64,000 nucleotides of DNA. Origin: Actinomycetes bacterium. Lineage in GTDB: Bacteria; Actinomycetota; Actinomycetes; Mycobacteriales; Mycobacteriaceae. Below, one piece after another: positions 51,377-59,541 of the stretch (the first letter of the stretch is position 1; each line of letters begins with the position of its first letter). The stretch is from contig JAEXZY010000001.1 of the NCBI GenBank assembly GCA_023404955.1, forward strand, positions 51,269 to 115,268. Direction: 5' to 3'. The position numbers and the translations under genes are program-made. The notes under the pieces are model-generated. The model made no database searches. It saw nothing but the letters and a program-made list of their open reading frames with translations, and was not told where the DNA came from.

Positions 51377-52348
51377 ATGATACTGGTCACCAGCGCGGCG
51401 GGCGGCGTCGGACGTCCCCTCGTTCAGCAGCTCGTCGCCGACGGACACCCCGTGCGGGCGTTCGTCAAGGACGGAGACCAAGCGCGACGATCACGGGCAG
51501 ACGGGGCAATCGAAACGGTGATCGGCGACCTGAGGCGACCAGGGGATCTGGAGAACGCGCTGCGCGGAGCGCGTCAGATTTACCATGCCGCCCCGACCCA
51601 ACTCGTCGACGAACTGCCCGTGGCGAAACGACTCATCAAAGCAGCCAAGGCTGAACAGCTCGATCACATCGTGTTCCACTCGGTCATCCACCCCGACATC
51701 GCCGAACTTCCTCATCATCGACAGAAGCTCCTGGTGGAGGAGGTGTTGCAAGAGTCGGATCTGCCCGTGACCGTGCTGCGTCCCTCGCATTACATGCAGA
51801 ACGTTCTGGACTTCTGGGAGTTCTTCGGCTCGGGGCTGCTGCCTTACCCCACCTCACCCGAAAGCCGCATGGGAGTCGTCGATGTGGAGGACATCGCCGC
51901 CGCGGCTGCCAACGTGTTGATCAACCCGCGGGAGCACATCGGTAAGACCTACGACCTGTCGACGGTGGAACTCACCCGCCACGACATGGCGCGCATCTGG
52001 AGCGGTGTGCTCGGCCATCCCATGGTCGCCGTCCGGATTCCTCCGAAGGCACTGGAGAATCCGCTGGCGGCGGTGGTTCCGTTCGGTTATGCGATCGCGA
52101 AGTCATTGCTGTCGACCAAAATGCGTTCTCTTCCCCATGTCGTTCGAGGATTGCGCGCTGCGCCGAACGCTCGGGGGTTTCGCAGCTGGTCGTCGGATGC
52201 GCGCGACACCTACGTCCAGATGATGAGGTACTACGACGTCCACGGACTTCCCGCCGGGGACTTCGGTGATCTGCCGAAGGTTTTGCCACGCAAGCCAACT
52301 GAATACGAGCAGTTCGCTCGCCGTACCGCTGCGGCACGCGGGACCTGA
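51377..52348 (+). CDS. NmrA-type NAD(P)-binding oxidoreductase, copy 2
   Basis: A 323-residue paralog of the protein at 44459-45445. It starts MILVTSAAGGVGRPLV behind GGCAGGAG and shares FHSVIHPDIAELPHHRQ, PSHYMQNVLDFWEFFGSGLL, GKTYDLSTVELTRHDMARIW and YYDVHGLPAGDF. The long near-identical stretches indicate duplication within this lineage. It is co-transcribed with the SDR, 55 bp downstream. Confidence 0.9.
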   Translation: MILVTSAAGGVGRPLVQQLVADGHPVRAFVKDGDQARRSRADGAIETVIGDLRRPGDLENALRGARQIYHAAPTQLVDELPVAKRLIKAAKAEQLDHIVFHSVIHPDIAELPHHRQKLLVEEVLQESDLPVTVLRPSHYMQNVLDFWEFFGSGLLPYPTSPESRMGVVDVEDIAAAAANVLINPREHIGKTYDLSTVELTRHDMARIWSGVLGHPMVAVRIPPKALENPLAAVVPFGYAIAKSLLSTKMRSLPHVVRGLRAAPNARGFRSWSSDARDTYVQMMRYYDVHGLPAGDFGDLPKVLPRKPTEYEQFARRTAAARGT

Positions 52349-52364
52349 CCGGCCCCGCGGCCTC

Positions 52365-53657
52365 CTAGGTGAGCTCGATCGGCAGAGTCGCCCATCCGCG
52401 CAGCACGCGGGTGTCCCGCCGCCGGCCGCCCCCGGCCAGTGTCGGGTGCGGATAGCGATCGAAGAACGTGCGCAGGCCCACCGCCCCCTCCGCCCTCGCG
52501 AGTGCGGCACCCAGACAGAAATGCCGTCCCCCGGAGAACGACAGATGCCGCCCGGCGTTGTCGCGAGTCACGTCGAAAACGTGGGGGTCCGAGAAGACCT
52601 CCGGGTCACGGTTGGCGCCGGCCAGGTACAGCACGACCGCGTCGCCCGTGCTGATCGTGTGACCCGCAACCTCGCTGTCGGCTACGGCGATCCGCGCGGT
52701 GAGTTGCACCGGCGAGTCCAGCCGCAAGATCTCCTCGACGGCGTTCGGCCACAGTTCGGGCCGTTCGCGCAGCAGGTCCAGTTGATCAGGGTGGCGGAGC
52801 AAGAGATCGATCCCGTTGCCGAGCAGGTTCACCGTGGTCTCGAAACCCGCGGCCAACACCAGGCCTGCAGTGGCGAGCAGCTCAGAGTCATCGAGCCGGG
52901 TGCCTTCGTCGTTGGCCTCGATGAGCTGACTCATCAGGTCGTCTCCCGGCGACGCCCTCAACTCCCGAATATGAGTTGTCAACCACTCCGTGAAGCTGCT
53001 GAGTCCCTCCTCGACGCGAAGGAACTGAGGCCAGGACAAGCCGATGTCCAGGCTCGGTGCTGCGAGCTCACCGAACTGCAGAATTTTCGGACGATCCTGC
53101 TCGGGCACCCCGAGGATGTCGCCGATCACCGTCACGGGCAGCTGCGAGCAGTAGCGCTCGACGATGTCCACGACGCCCGACTCGCTGTCGAGATCGTCGA
53201 GCAGCTCCACCGCGGTCGACTCGATGCGGTCCTGCAGCGCTGACACCGCCCGAGCGGTGAAGACCGAAGAGACGGTTCGGCGGTAGCGGGTGTGGTCGGG
53301 TGGTTCCACCGCCAGCAATGAGGGTGGGAGGAGCGGATGGATGCGGTCGCCGGCACGCAGGCGTTCCTCGATGCGGCCGAGGAGCGACGGCAGCGAGTTC
53401 CCGCTCGTCGTCACCGCGAAATCGTCGGAGCGCAGGACGTGGTGGACCACGCCGTGATCGGCCGTCAGCCAGGCCGCGCGCGCGCGAGCGAGCCGCCCGT
53501 GGTTCCGGATCTCGTCCGCGAACTGGCCGGGGTTCGCGCGGGCGGCGGGATCGGCGATCAGCCGGCCCTGCAGATCACCGCGGCGGGCCCCGACCGTGGT
53601 CAATGCGCGAATCACGCCGTGCAAAGTCAACCAGTGCAGGCGCTGCCGAACCGTCAT
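52365..53657 (-). CDS. Cytochrome P450
   Basis: From ATG 53657 (MTVRQRLHWLTL), 430 residues; the ORF extends 18 codons upstream. The heme-ligand motif is FSGGRHFCLGAALARAE. The I-helix reads LVLAAGFETTVNLLGNG (the oxygen-binding AGxxT), and the ExxR is in AVEEILRLDSPVQ. This is a soluble bacterial class I P450, needing ferredoxin and reductase not seen nearby. It is convergent with the NmrA copy 2 gene. The substrate is unassigned. Confidence 0.95.
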   Translation of the reverse strand: MTVRQRLHWLTLHGVIRALTTVGARRGDLQGRLIADPAARANPGQFADEIRNHGRLARARAAWLTADHGVVHHVLRSDDFAVTTSGNSLPSLLGRIEERLRAGDRIHPLLPPSLLAVEPPDHTRYRRTVSSVFTARAVSALQDRIESTAVELLDDLDSESGVVDIVERYCSQLPVTVIGDILGVPEQDRPKILQFGELAAPSLDIGLSWPQFLRVEEGLSSFTEWLTTHIRELRASPGDDLMSQLIEANDEGTRLDDSELLATAGLVLAAGFETTVNLLGNGIDLLLRHPDQLDLLRERPELWPNAVEEILRLDSPVQLTARIAVADSEVAGHTISTGDAVVLYLAGANRDPEVFSDPHVFDVTRDNAGRHLSFSGGRHFCLGAALARAEGAVGLRTFFDRYPHPTLAGGGRRRDTRVLRGWATLPIELT

Positions 53658-53682
53658 GTTGCCAGCGTAGAGATTGTGGTCA

Positions 53683-53694
53683 CCAAGTACTTGG
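53683..53694. promoter_or_regulatory. Perfect 12-bp palindrome upstream of P450
   Basis: CCAAGTACTTGG reads the same on both strands. It starts 26 bp upstream of the P450 ATG, where a repressor could block transcription. Confidence 0.5.
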
Positions 53695-53785
53695 ATCGCA
53701 GTCCAAGGCACAGGCTTAGAAGTGAGTCCTCAGACCTCTCAGGCGCGCGGTTCGTCCCACGCTGACGCCGCGAGTGCACGGTTTG

Positions 53786-53811
53786 TGATGGGAAATCGCC
53801 GTCTCCCATCA
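53786..53811 (-). terminator. Hairpin downstream of epimerase gene
   Basis: TGATGGGA, ten bases, TCCCATCA: perfect 8-bp arms, 24 bp beyond the epimerase stop on the minus strand. It lacks a T-run. It separates the epimerase from the P450 gene. Confidence 0.55.
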
Positions 53812-53834
53812 GAAAGCGTGCTTTCGGCGGCTGA

Positions 53835-54911
53835 CTACGGCAGTCGGCGGATCGTCAGCATCCCCTCGGTGATGTCGCGGCGCAGCTGTTCGACCATCGA
53901 CCGGGGGCGTAGCGGCGGGCTGTCCGAATGTGCCTGCAGCGCAACGCCGGTGACGACATCGGCCAGGGCTGCTACCGACGACCACTGTGGCTGCCAGCCC
54001 AGTTCGTTGTGCGCGCGCGAACAGTCCAGCAGCGGCACACTGAACGCCAGGTCCAGCCAGCCGCGGTCGATCGGTTGCAGCCCGGCCCGCCAGCTCAGAT
54101 CGACGACGGTGCTCAGCACGCGAGACGGCACGTGAATCTGGAAGGAGCCGAGCACCTGAGCGACTTCGGCGCGGGTGATCGGCGGGTCGGCGGCCAGGTT
54201 GAATGCGCCGGTGGCGCGCCGTTCCAGCGCGCGCAGGATCGCCGTGGCGACGTCATCGGCGTGGATCAGCGGGATGCACAGCCGGCGATCGAGGGGCAGC
54301 ACAGGAAGCAGCGGCACGGCGAGCATGGGTAGCCAGCCCGGCAGCGCGTAGCGCATGAGCCCGCTGGCCGCCGCGCGTTGGACGATGAAACCCGGTCGCA
54401 TGCGGGCGATTCGAATTGCATCGTCGCCGTGTTCCCGCTCGTAGTCGTTGAGCAGCTCCTCCGCGGCCGACTTGTCGCGGCTGTACGGCGAGGACGGTAT
54501 GCCCGAGGTGACCCACGATTCGTCGACCCGCCGGGTGTACCGCCCCGCGGCATAGGTCCCCACGGACGACATGTGGATCAAGTGGGGAACCGACACTTGG
54601 TGAGCGGCCTGCAGCACCGCTGAGGTGCCACCCACGCCCAGCCGGGTCAGGTACTCGGTGTTGCGGGTGGGCTGAAATCCCCACGCGAGGTGCACGATGG
54701 CATCGGCGCCCTTGACGATCTGCGTGAGTCGTTGCGTGGCATCGGGTTCGGTGAGGTCCAGTTCCTGCCACTCGACGGCTTTGTAGACGCCGTCGGGTTC
54801 GGGTGGGCGGCGCACGACACCGACGATGTCCCACTCCGGTGCCTCGTCGGCGAACCGGCGCAGCAGCGCGGTCCCGACGTTTCCGGACGCGCCGGTGATG
54901 ACGACGCGCAT
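53835..54911 (-). CDS. NAD-dependent epimerase/dehydratase-like oxidoreductase
   Basis: A 358-residue extended SDR. The Rossmann motif is MRVVITGASGNVGTALL; IVHLAWGFQPTRNTEYL and HMSSVGTYAAGRYTRRVDES then PYSRDKSAAEELLNDYE give the SYK catalytic set (YxxxK-type YSRDK). PLIHADDVATAIL is the conserved strand. Substrate may be a nucleotide sugar or a steroid. It lies five bases before the small membrane-protein gene, likely in one transcript with the YihY gene. Confidence 0.88.
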   Translation of the reverse strand: MRVVITGASGNVGTALLRRFADEAPEWDIVGVVRRPPEPDGVYKAVEWQELDLTEPDATQRLTQIVKGADAIVHLAWGFQPTRNTEYLTRLGVGGTSAVLQAAHQVSVPHLIHMSSVGTYAAGRYTRRVDESWVTSGIPSSPYSRDKSAAEELLNDYEREHGDDAIRIARMRPGFIVQRAAASGLMRYALPGWLPMLAVPLLPVLPLDRRLCIPLIHADDVATAILRALERRATGAFNLAADPPITRAEVAQVLGSFQIHVPSRVLSTVVDLSWRAGLQPIDRGWLDLAFSVPLLDCSRAHNELGWQPQWSSVAALADVVTGVALQAHSDSPPLRPRSMVEQLRRDITEGMLTIRRLP

Positions 54912-54915
54912 CGCG

Positions 54916-55122
54916 TCACGCCGTCGCGGCGGGACTGTCGGGTACGGGGAGCGTCTCGACGTTCGACGCTGACCGGTTCCGCCGTCGCGCGATGATCAGC
55001 GCCCCGGTCAGCAGGGTCGCGGTCAGCAGTGTCGGCACGAACAGGAACTGCGCCAGCGCGACCCTACGTTGGATTTTCAGGCCCGTACGGGCCGCGGACC
55101 GGGTCTTGCTGGTGACGCTCAT
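54916..55122 (-). CDS. Small membrane protein, 68 aa, overlapping the YihY gene
   Basis: The ATG at 55122 (MSVTSKTRSAARTG) lies inside the 3' end of the YihY-like gene, in another frame, so 59 bp are shared. The protein has a basic N-terminus and one membrane helix (FLFVPTLLTATLLTGALIIA), then a basic tail. No family is recognised. It could regulate or stabilise the YihY protein. The overlap and size make it moderately supported. Confidence 0.55.
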   Translation of the reverse strand: MSVTSKTRSAARTGLKIQRRVALAQFLFVPTLLTATLLTGALIIARRRNRSASNVETLPVPDSPAATA

Positions 55123-56146
55123 CACTGCCTCCGCTTCGTGAGTGTGCGTCGGCCATACCCGGGTCGTCGGTGTCGCAAACGCCATCCCCGGACTCGCCCT
55201 GATCGAACGTCACGTCTACACGCTGAAAGCCCTTGGCCTGCTGGGCTTCCGCCTGACCGGCGTACATCTTGCGGTCGGCCTCGGTCAGTTCGACGTTGTC
55301 GGTGAACGGGGTCAACAGCGCACGCGGGTGCAACTGGTCGACGCGCACCGCGTTGATCTCCGCGCAGATGAGCAGTGTCGTCGACACCAGGTACAGGAAG
55401 GCCAGCAGGCCGAGCACGATGGCGAAAATGCTGTTGGTCGCACTCGCCGAGCTCAGCACGTGCGCGACGTAGGCGGCGCCGAACCACTGCAGCAGCTGCC
55501 AGAGCACTGCGGCGGTGATCGCCCCGGGCAGCACATCGCGGTAGCTCAGCTGCCGCACGGTGGTCACCCGGAACGCCGCGACGATGACCGCCGTGTTCAG
55601 CGCCAGCGACGCGAGGACCACTGCGGTGGTGCCCAGGAAGCCCAAGCCGGCCCAAGCCCGGCCCACAGCGGTCAGCACAGTCGTGCCGATCACCGCCGAT
55701 CCCAACACGAACAACAGCAGCAGGCTGTACAGACGCGCGCGAATCGGATCCGGACGGGTGTACCGGGGCACGGCCCACACGATGTTCATCGCGTTCTGCA
55801 GGGCGTTACCGACGCCGAGCCCGCCGTACAGGGCGCCTGCGATGCCGATGATCACCGCCGTGGTGCCGCCGCTGAGTGCCTCGGGCCGGCTGAGCTGATC
55901 ACTGATGACCGGGAACTGATCGATGGCTGCGTTGACGATCTGGTCGCGCCATTCCGGCCGGCCGGAGAGCACCACGCCCAGCACCGTTGTCAACAGCAGG
56001 AGCAACGGAAAGAGCGAGACGAAGGCGTAATAGGTGATCAGGGCGGCCAGGTATCCGGCCTGATCGTCGACGTACTTGTAGACGACGGCGATCGTGAAAC
56101 CGGCCGCTCGGCTGCGCTGTTGCAGGCGATCCAGCCACTTGACCAT
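55064..56146 (-). CDS. YihY/BrkB-family membrane protein, copy 1
   Basis: A 360-residue protein with six membrane helices. It has the family segment DDQAGYLAALITYYAFVSLF (the LAAxxxYY motif), GLGVGNALQNAMNIVWAVP and FRVTTVRQLSYRDVLPGAI. These proteins were once called ribonuclease BN/virulence factor BrkB, but transport or a membrane role is likely. The C-terminal 70 residues are hydrophilic and acidic. A paralog follows at 56206. Confidence 0.92.
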   Translation of the reverse strand: MVKWLDRLQQRSRAAGFTIAVVYKYVDDQAGYLAALITYYAFVSLFPLLLLLTTVLGVVLSGRPEWRDQIVNAAIDQFPVISDQLSRPEALSGGTTAVIIGIAGALYGGLGVGNALQNAMNIVWAVPRYTRPDPIRARLYSLLLLFVLGSAVIGTTVLTAVGRAWAGLGFLGTTAVVLASLALNTAVIVAAFRVTTVRQLSYRDVLPGAITAAVLWQLLQWFGAAYVAHVLSSASATNSIFAIVLGLLAFLYLVSTTLLICAEINAVRVDQLHPRALLTPFTDNVELTEADRKMYAGQAEAQQAKGFQRVDVTFDQGESGDGVCDTDDPGMADAHSRSGGSDERHQQDPVRGPYGPENPT

Positions 56147-56205
56147 CGTGACCTCCCACGCCTACGGGCCTGCGCCGCTGCGGGGATACCCGCTCACCTG
56201 CTGAT

Positions 56206-57447
56206 TCACTCCCGCTGTCCACGCGAGCGGCGCAGCGTGCGGCCGCGTCGGCGCGTCTGGTTCTCGCTGGCGATGTTCTTGTCGATCACCGTGGTGTCCC
56301 GCAGGGGTAGCTGGAGGTCGTCCTCGGCGGCGATACCGGCCTGCAGTTGGCGGCCTCGTTCCAGCTCGGCGTCCACTTCCGCGCCGAACAGCAGCGCGAG
56401 ATTGGTCAGCCACAACCACAGCAGGAACACGATGACCCCGGCCAGCGTGCCGAACGTCTTGTTGTAGCTGCCGAAGTTCGCGACGTAGAGGCCGAAGAGC
56501 AGTGACGCGACGATCCAGGTGAGGATCGCGATCGCGGCGCCCACGCTGATCCACCGGAATTTCGGCTGCTTGACGTTGGGGCCGGTGTAGTACAGCGTGG
56601 CGACGCCGACGACGACGAGGAGCAGCAGCACCGGCCACCTCGCAATGTTCCAGATCGTCAGTCCCGTTTCGCCGATGCCGAGCCGGCCGCCGAGGGTCTC
56701 GGCGACCGGTCCGCTGACCGCGAGGAGGAATGCGGCGATGGCGACGACGATGAGCCCGGCGAAGGTCAGTCCGAGCTGCTGGAGGCGCAGCTTCCATGCC
56801 GGGCGGCCCTCGTCGACCTCGTAGATGCGGTTCATCGCCCGGCCGAACGCGCCGACGTATCCGGATGCCGACCACAACGCGCCGAGGATGCCGGCGACCA
56901 ACGTGAAACCGGCCGATGGTGCGTTAACGAGTTGTTCGAGTGGTTGGCGCAGCACGTCGACTGCGGCACCGGGACTCACGTCGTCGACGATCCCGAGGAT
57001 GGTGTCGGCGGTGCGCTCGCCCTGACCGAACACGCCGAGCAGCGACATCACCACCAGCAGGGCCGGGAACAGCGACAGCACCGCGTAATAGGTCAGTGCG
57101 GCAGCCAGATCCATGCATTGGTCGCGGGTGAACTCGCCGACGGTCTGCCGGAGTACGTACCGCAGCGACGGGCGGGTCAGCTCGGTGGGGGACTCCGGCT
57201 TGCTCGGGTCGTCCGGATCGGGGCGGGTCTCCTCGTCCGTTCCCGACTTGTCCGGCGTGGAGTCGTCCGGCTCAGGCTGGTCGAAGGCCCAACTCTGATG
57301 GAGCGCCGGCGGTCCAGCACGACCGGGCTTGCGCCCCGACCGCGACCCCTTCGTCAATGCCCCTGTGGCCAGGCCGGCCAGGAACGCTCCGGCCAAGGCG
57401 GCCGGGCTGCGTCGCGGTCGAGGAGCCTGGAGTTGCTGCTGGTGCAT
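56206..57447 (-). CDS. YihY/BrkB-family membrane protein, copy 2
   Basis: A 413-residue paralog. The family motif is QCMDLAAALTYYAVLSLFPA, then LWSASGYVGAFGRAMNRIYE and VFLLWLWLTNLALLFGAEVD. An N-terminal extension of about 95 residues is rich in Asp, Glu, Pro and Ser, and the C-terminus ends in an arginine-rich tail. Both features differ from copy 1. The two copies are in tandem, 59 bp apart, on one strand. Confidence 0.92.
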   Translation of the reverse strand: MHQQQLQAPRPRRSPAALAGAFLAGLATGALTKGSRSGRKPGRAGPPALHQSWAFDQPEPDDSTPDKSGTDEETRPDPDDPSKPESPTELTRPSLRYVLRQTVGEFTRDQCMDLAAALTYYAVLSLFPALLVVMSLLGVFGQGERTADTILGIVDDVSPGAAVDVLRQPLEQLVNAPSAGFTLVAGILGALWSASGYVGAFGRAMNRIYEVDEGRPAWKLRLQQLGLTFAGLIVVAIAAFLLAVSGPVAETLGGRLGIGETGLTIWNIARWPVLLLLVVVGVATLYYTGPNVKQPKFRWISVGAAIAILTWIVASLLFGLYVANFGSYNKTFGTLAGVIVFLLWLWLTNLALLFGAEVDAELERGRQLQAGIAAEDDLQLPLRDTTVIDKNIASENQTRRRGRTLRRSRGQRE

Positions 57448-57487
57448 TGGCCAGATTTGCCCCGCCTCCGCGACGGCAAACGTACGA

Positions 57488-58585
57488 CTAGAACGCGTAG
57501 CGGACGCGGCACTCCGGCAACGTGGTGGCGATCAGGTCGGTCAGCTGGCTCACCCAGCGGCCTTTCCACGGCGACTTGTACCGCACGTTCCACTGTCCGC
57601 TCTGGCTGCGTTTGACCTGCTGCAGGTCCGGCCGCCACAGCAGCTCTTCGCCGCGCGGATGCCAGCCGAGGTTGACCTCGTGCAGACCCTCGTTGTGGGT
57701 CAGGAAGATGATCTCGGCCGCGAGTTGGCTGCGGGTGCGCGCGCTGGTGCCGTCCGCGACCTGTGTCAGCAGTTCGGTCCAGGCCGCCAGCCAGTTCTCG
57801 TGCACGATCACCGGGCTGAAGTTCAGGTGCACCTCGTAGCCGGCGTCCACGAAGTCGTCGAGCGCGGCGATGCGTTCGCAGATCTTGGACGTGCGGACGT
57901 CGACGATGCGCGAGGTGTCGGCCGGCATCAGGCTGAAGCGGATGCGGGTGCCACCGCGCGGGTCGTAGCTGAGCAGGTCGCGGTTCACCAGCTTGGTGGC
58001 GAAACTGGCTTTGGCGTTCGGGAGGCGGGCGAACAGGTCGACGAGGTCGCGCACGTTGTAGGAGACCATCGCGTCGACCGAGCAGTCGCTGTTCTCGCCG
58101 ATGTCGTACACCCAGTCGACCGGATCGCATTGATTGGGAACGGGTTTCACGCCTTGTCTGCGTGCGTGCCGTTCGAGGTAACCGGTGATCTTCTCGATGT
58201 TCGCGAACACCGTGATCGGGTTGGCATAGCCTTTGCGCCGCGGCACGTAGCAGTAGGAGCACGCCATCGCGCATCCGTTCGACGTCGACGGCGCGATCCA
58301 GTCACTCGAGCGCTCGTTGCGCCGTGCGGTGAGGCTCTTCTTCTCGCCCAGCACCAGGACTTCGCGCTTGTTGCGCACCCAGTCCTCGACATTTCCCTCG
58401 TTCCCGTAGAGACCGGGGATCGCCTGATGTGACAGCACCTCGATGCGTTCGGCCGCGGGATAGCGGTCGAGTACCTCGCACGCGCGGGGAAAGCGCTGGA
58501 TGTCGGGTTCGTGGTAGATGCGTTTGACGTCGAGCAGCCGGTCGGCGAGAGATTCGGGGGTCCGGCGGGTGGTCCCGGAGTTCAC
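57488..58585 (-). CDS. SplB-like radical SAM protein (spore photoproduct lyase family)
   Basis: A 365-residue radical SAM enzyme. The cluster motif is NGCAMACSYCYVPRRKGYAN (CxxxCxxC), preceded by SLTARRNERSSDWIAPSTS. Downstream are SVDAMVSYNVRDLVDLFARL, FSLMPADTSRIVDVRTSKI and LHEVNLGWHPRGEELLWRPD. The family repairs spore-specific thymine dimers in Firmicutes; mycobacteria make no such spores, so another DNA or RNA role is likely. It is on the same strand as the YihY genes. Confidence 0.9.
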   Translation of the reverse strand: MNSGTTRRTPESLADRLLDVKRIYHEPDIQRFPRACEVLDRYPAAERIEVLSHQAIPGLYGNEGNVEDWVRNKREVLVLGEKKSLTARRNERSSDWIAPSTSNGCAMACSYCYVPRRKGYANPITVFANIEKITGYLERHARRQGVKPVPNQCDPVDWVYDIGENSDCSVDAMVSYNVRDLVDLFARLPNAKASFATKLVNRDLLSYDPRGGTRIRFSLMPADTSRIVDVRTSKICERIAALDDFVDAGYEVHLNFSPVIVHENWLAAWTELLTQVADGTSARTRSQLAAEIIFLTHNEGLHEVNLGWHPRGEELLWRPDLQQVKRSQSGQWNVRYKSPWKGRWVSQLTDLIATTLPECRVRYAF

Positions 58586-58655
58586 CCCACGACAACGTCG
58601 CGCGAGCCATGCTGGTTCCGGGTTTGTCCAGCGTCACAGCGGGCACCCGGCGAAA

Positions 58656-59072
58656 ATGACGGAACCGAAAGCCGAACCCTCCACCGGGGAGTTGTTGGGT
58701 CAACTGTCTGCTCAGACGTCCCGACTGATCCGGGACGAGTTGCGGTTGGCGCAGAAGGAAATGCAGGAGTCGGCCAAACACGCCGGCATGGGAGCGGGTC
58801 TGGCCGGCGCGGCGGGGGTCCTCGCCGTCCTCGGCCTCGCAACGGTGATCGCGGCAGCGGTCGCCGCGTTGTCGCTGGTGCTGCCGGTGTGGGCGGCCGC
58901 CCTGATCGTGGCCGCGGTGGTGTTCGCCGCCGCGGGGATCCTCGCTTTGGTCGGCAAGAAGCAGGTCGAGCAGGTGCCCCCGCCGACGGCCGTCGCGGTG
59001 GACAGCGTGAAGACGGACATCACCGAGTTGAAGGCTCATACGAAAGGCGCTCGCCATGGCAGCACAGCCTGA
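58656..59072 (+). CDS. Phage-holin-like (actinobacterial holin-X/DUF1469) membrane protein
   Basis: A 138-residue protein from ATG 58656. Two membrane helices (GLAGAAGVLAVLGLATVIAA, LPVWAAALIVAAVVFAAAGI) follow a helical N-terminal region QTSRLIRDELRLAQKEMQES. The family is found on chromosomes generally, so this is not evidence for a prophage. It overlaps the next gene by 17 bp. Confidence 0.85.
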   Translation: MTEPKAEPSTGELLGQLSAQTSRLIRDELRLAQKEMQESAKHAGMGAGLAGAAGVLAVLGLATVIAAAVAALSLVLPVWAAALIVAAVVFAAAGILALVGKKQVEQVPPPTAVAVDSVKTDITELKAHTKGARHGSTA

Positions 59073-59352
59073 TCAGCGACCCGAACCGGGCCCCGACGCG
59101 GGCATCGACGACCTCCAGGCCGACATCGAGCGCACCCGCGCCGAACTGGGTGAAACCGTTGGCGCGCTGACCGACAAACTCGACGTCAAGGGGCGGGCCC
59201 AGCAGAAGGTGGCCGATACCAAAGACGCTGTGTCGCAACGCAGTCACGAGGCCATCGAGACCGTCAAGACCAAGCCGGCCATCCCGGTCGGCGCACTGGT
59301 CGCGCTCGCGGCGACGGTCGGTGTGCTGATCTGGCTGCGCCGCCGACGCTGA
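59056..59352 (+). CDS. DUF3618-domain small membrane protein
   Basis: A 98-residue protein. The helical segment ADIERTRAELGETVGALTDK is the DUF3618 signature, followed by KGRAQQKVADTKDAV and a C-terminal helix VGALVALAATVGVLIWL with an RRRR end. It commonly occurs beside holin-X proteins, as here. The function is unknown; a membrane-associated role is inferred. Confidence 0.9.
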   Translation: MAAQPDQRPEPGPDAGIDDLQADIERTRAELGETVGALTDKLDVKGRAQQKVADTKDAVSQRSHEAIETVKTKPAIPVGALVALAATVGVLIWLRRRR

Positions 59353-59356
59353 CGCG

Positions 59357-59488
59357 TCAGTCGTCCTCGGTCAACTCCGGGGCGATCTCCCGGGTGGCCA
59401 TACCGCCTTCCTTGCCGTGGTCGGCCGGCCCCGGCCGGTCCTTGTCTTCCGGGCGATCGTCTGCGTGCTCGTCATGATCTCTGGCCAT
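59357..59488 (-). CDS. 43-residue acidic hydrophilic protein
   Basis: An ATG at 59488 opens a 43-codon frame ending at TGA 59357, with GGAGGGG six bases ahead of the ATG, a strong ribosome site. The product begins MARDHDEHADDRPEDKDRPG and ends in EIAPELTEDD; it is almost wholly charged, with no hydrophobic run. It sits in the gap between two plus-strand genes and converges on the DUF3618 gene. Confidence 0.55.
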   Translation of the reverse strand: MARDHDEHADDRPEDKDRPGPADHGKEGGMATREIAPELTEDD

Positions 59489-59541
59489 TCCGTCCCCTCC
59501 TGACCGTCCCAGGCTAACGGCCGGGCGTACGCTGACCCACC

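Noticed and set aside
58656..59352. Possible prophage remnant, from the holin-like protein
   Set aside because: No integrase, lysin or structural genes are near; holin-X and DUF3618 proteins are common chromosomal pairs in actinobacteria.
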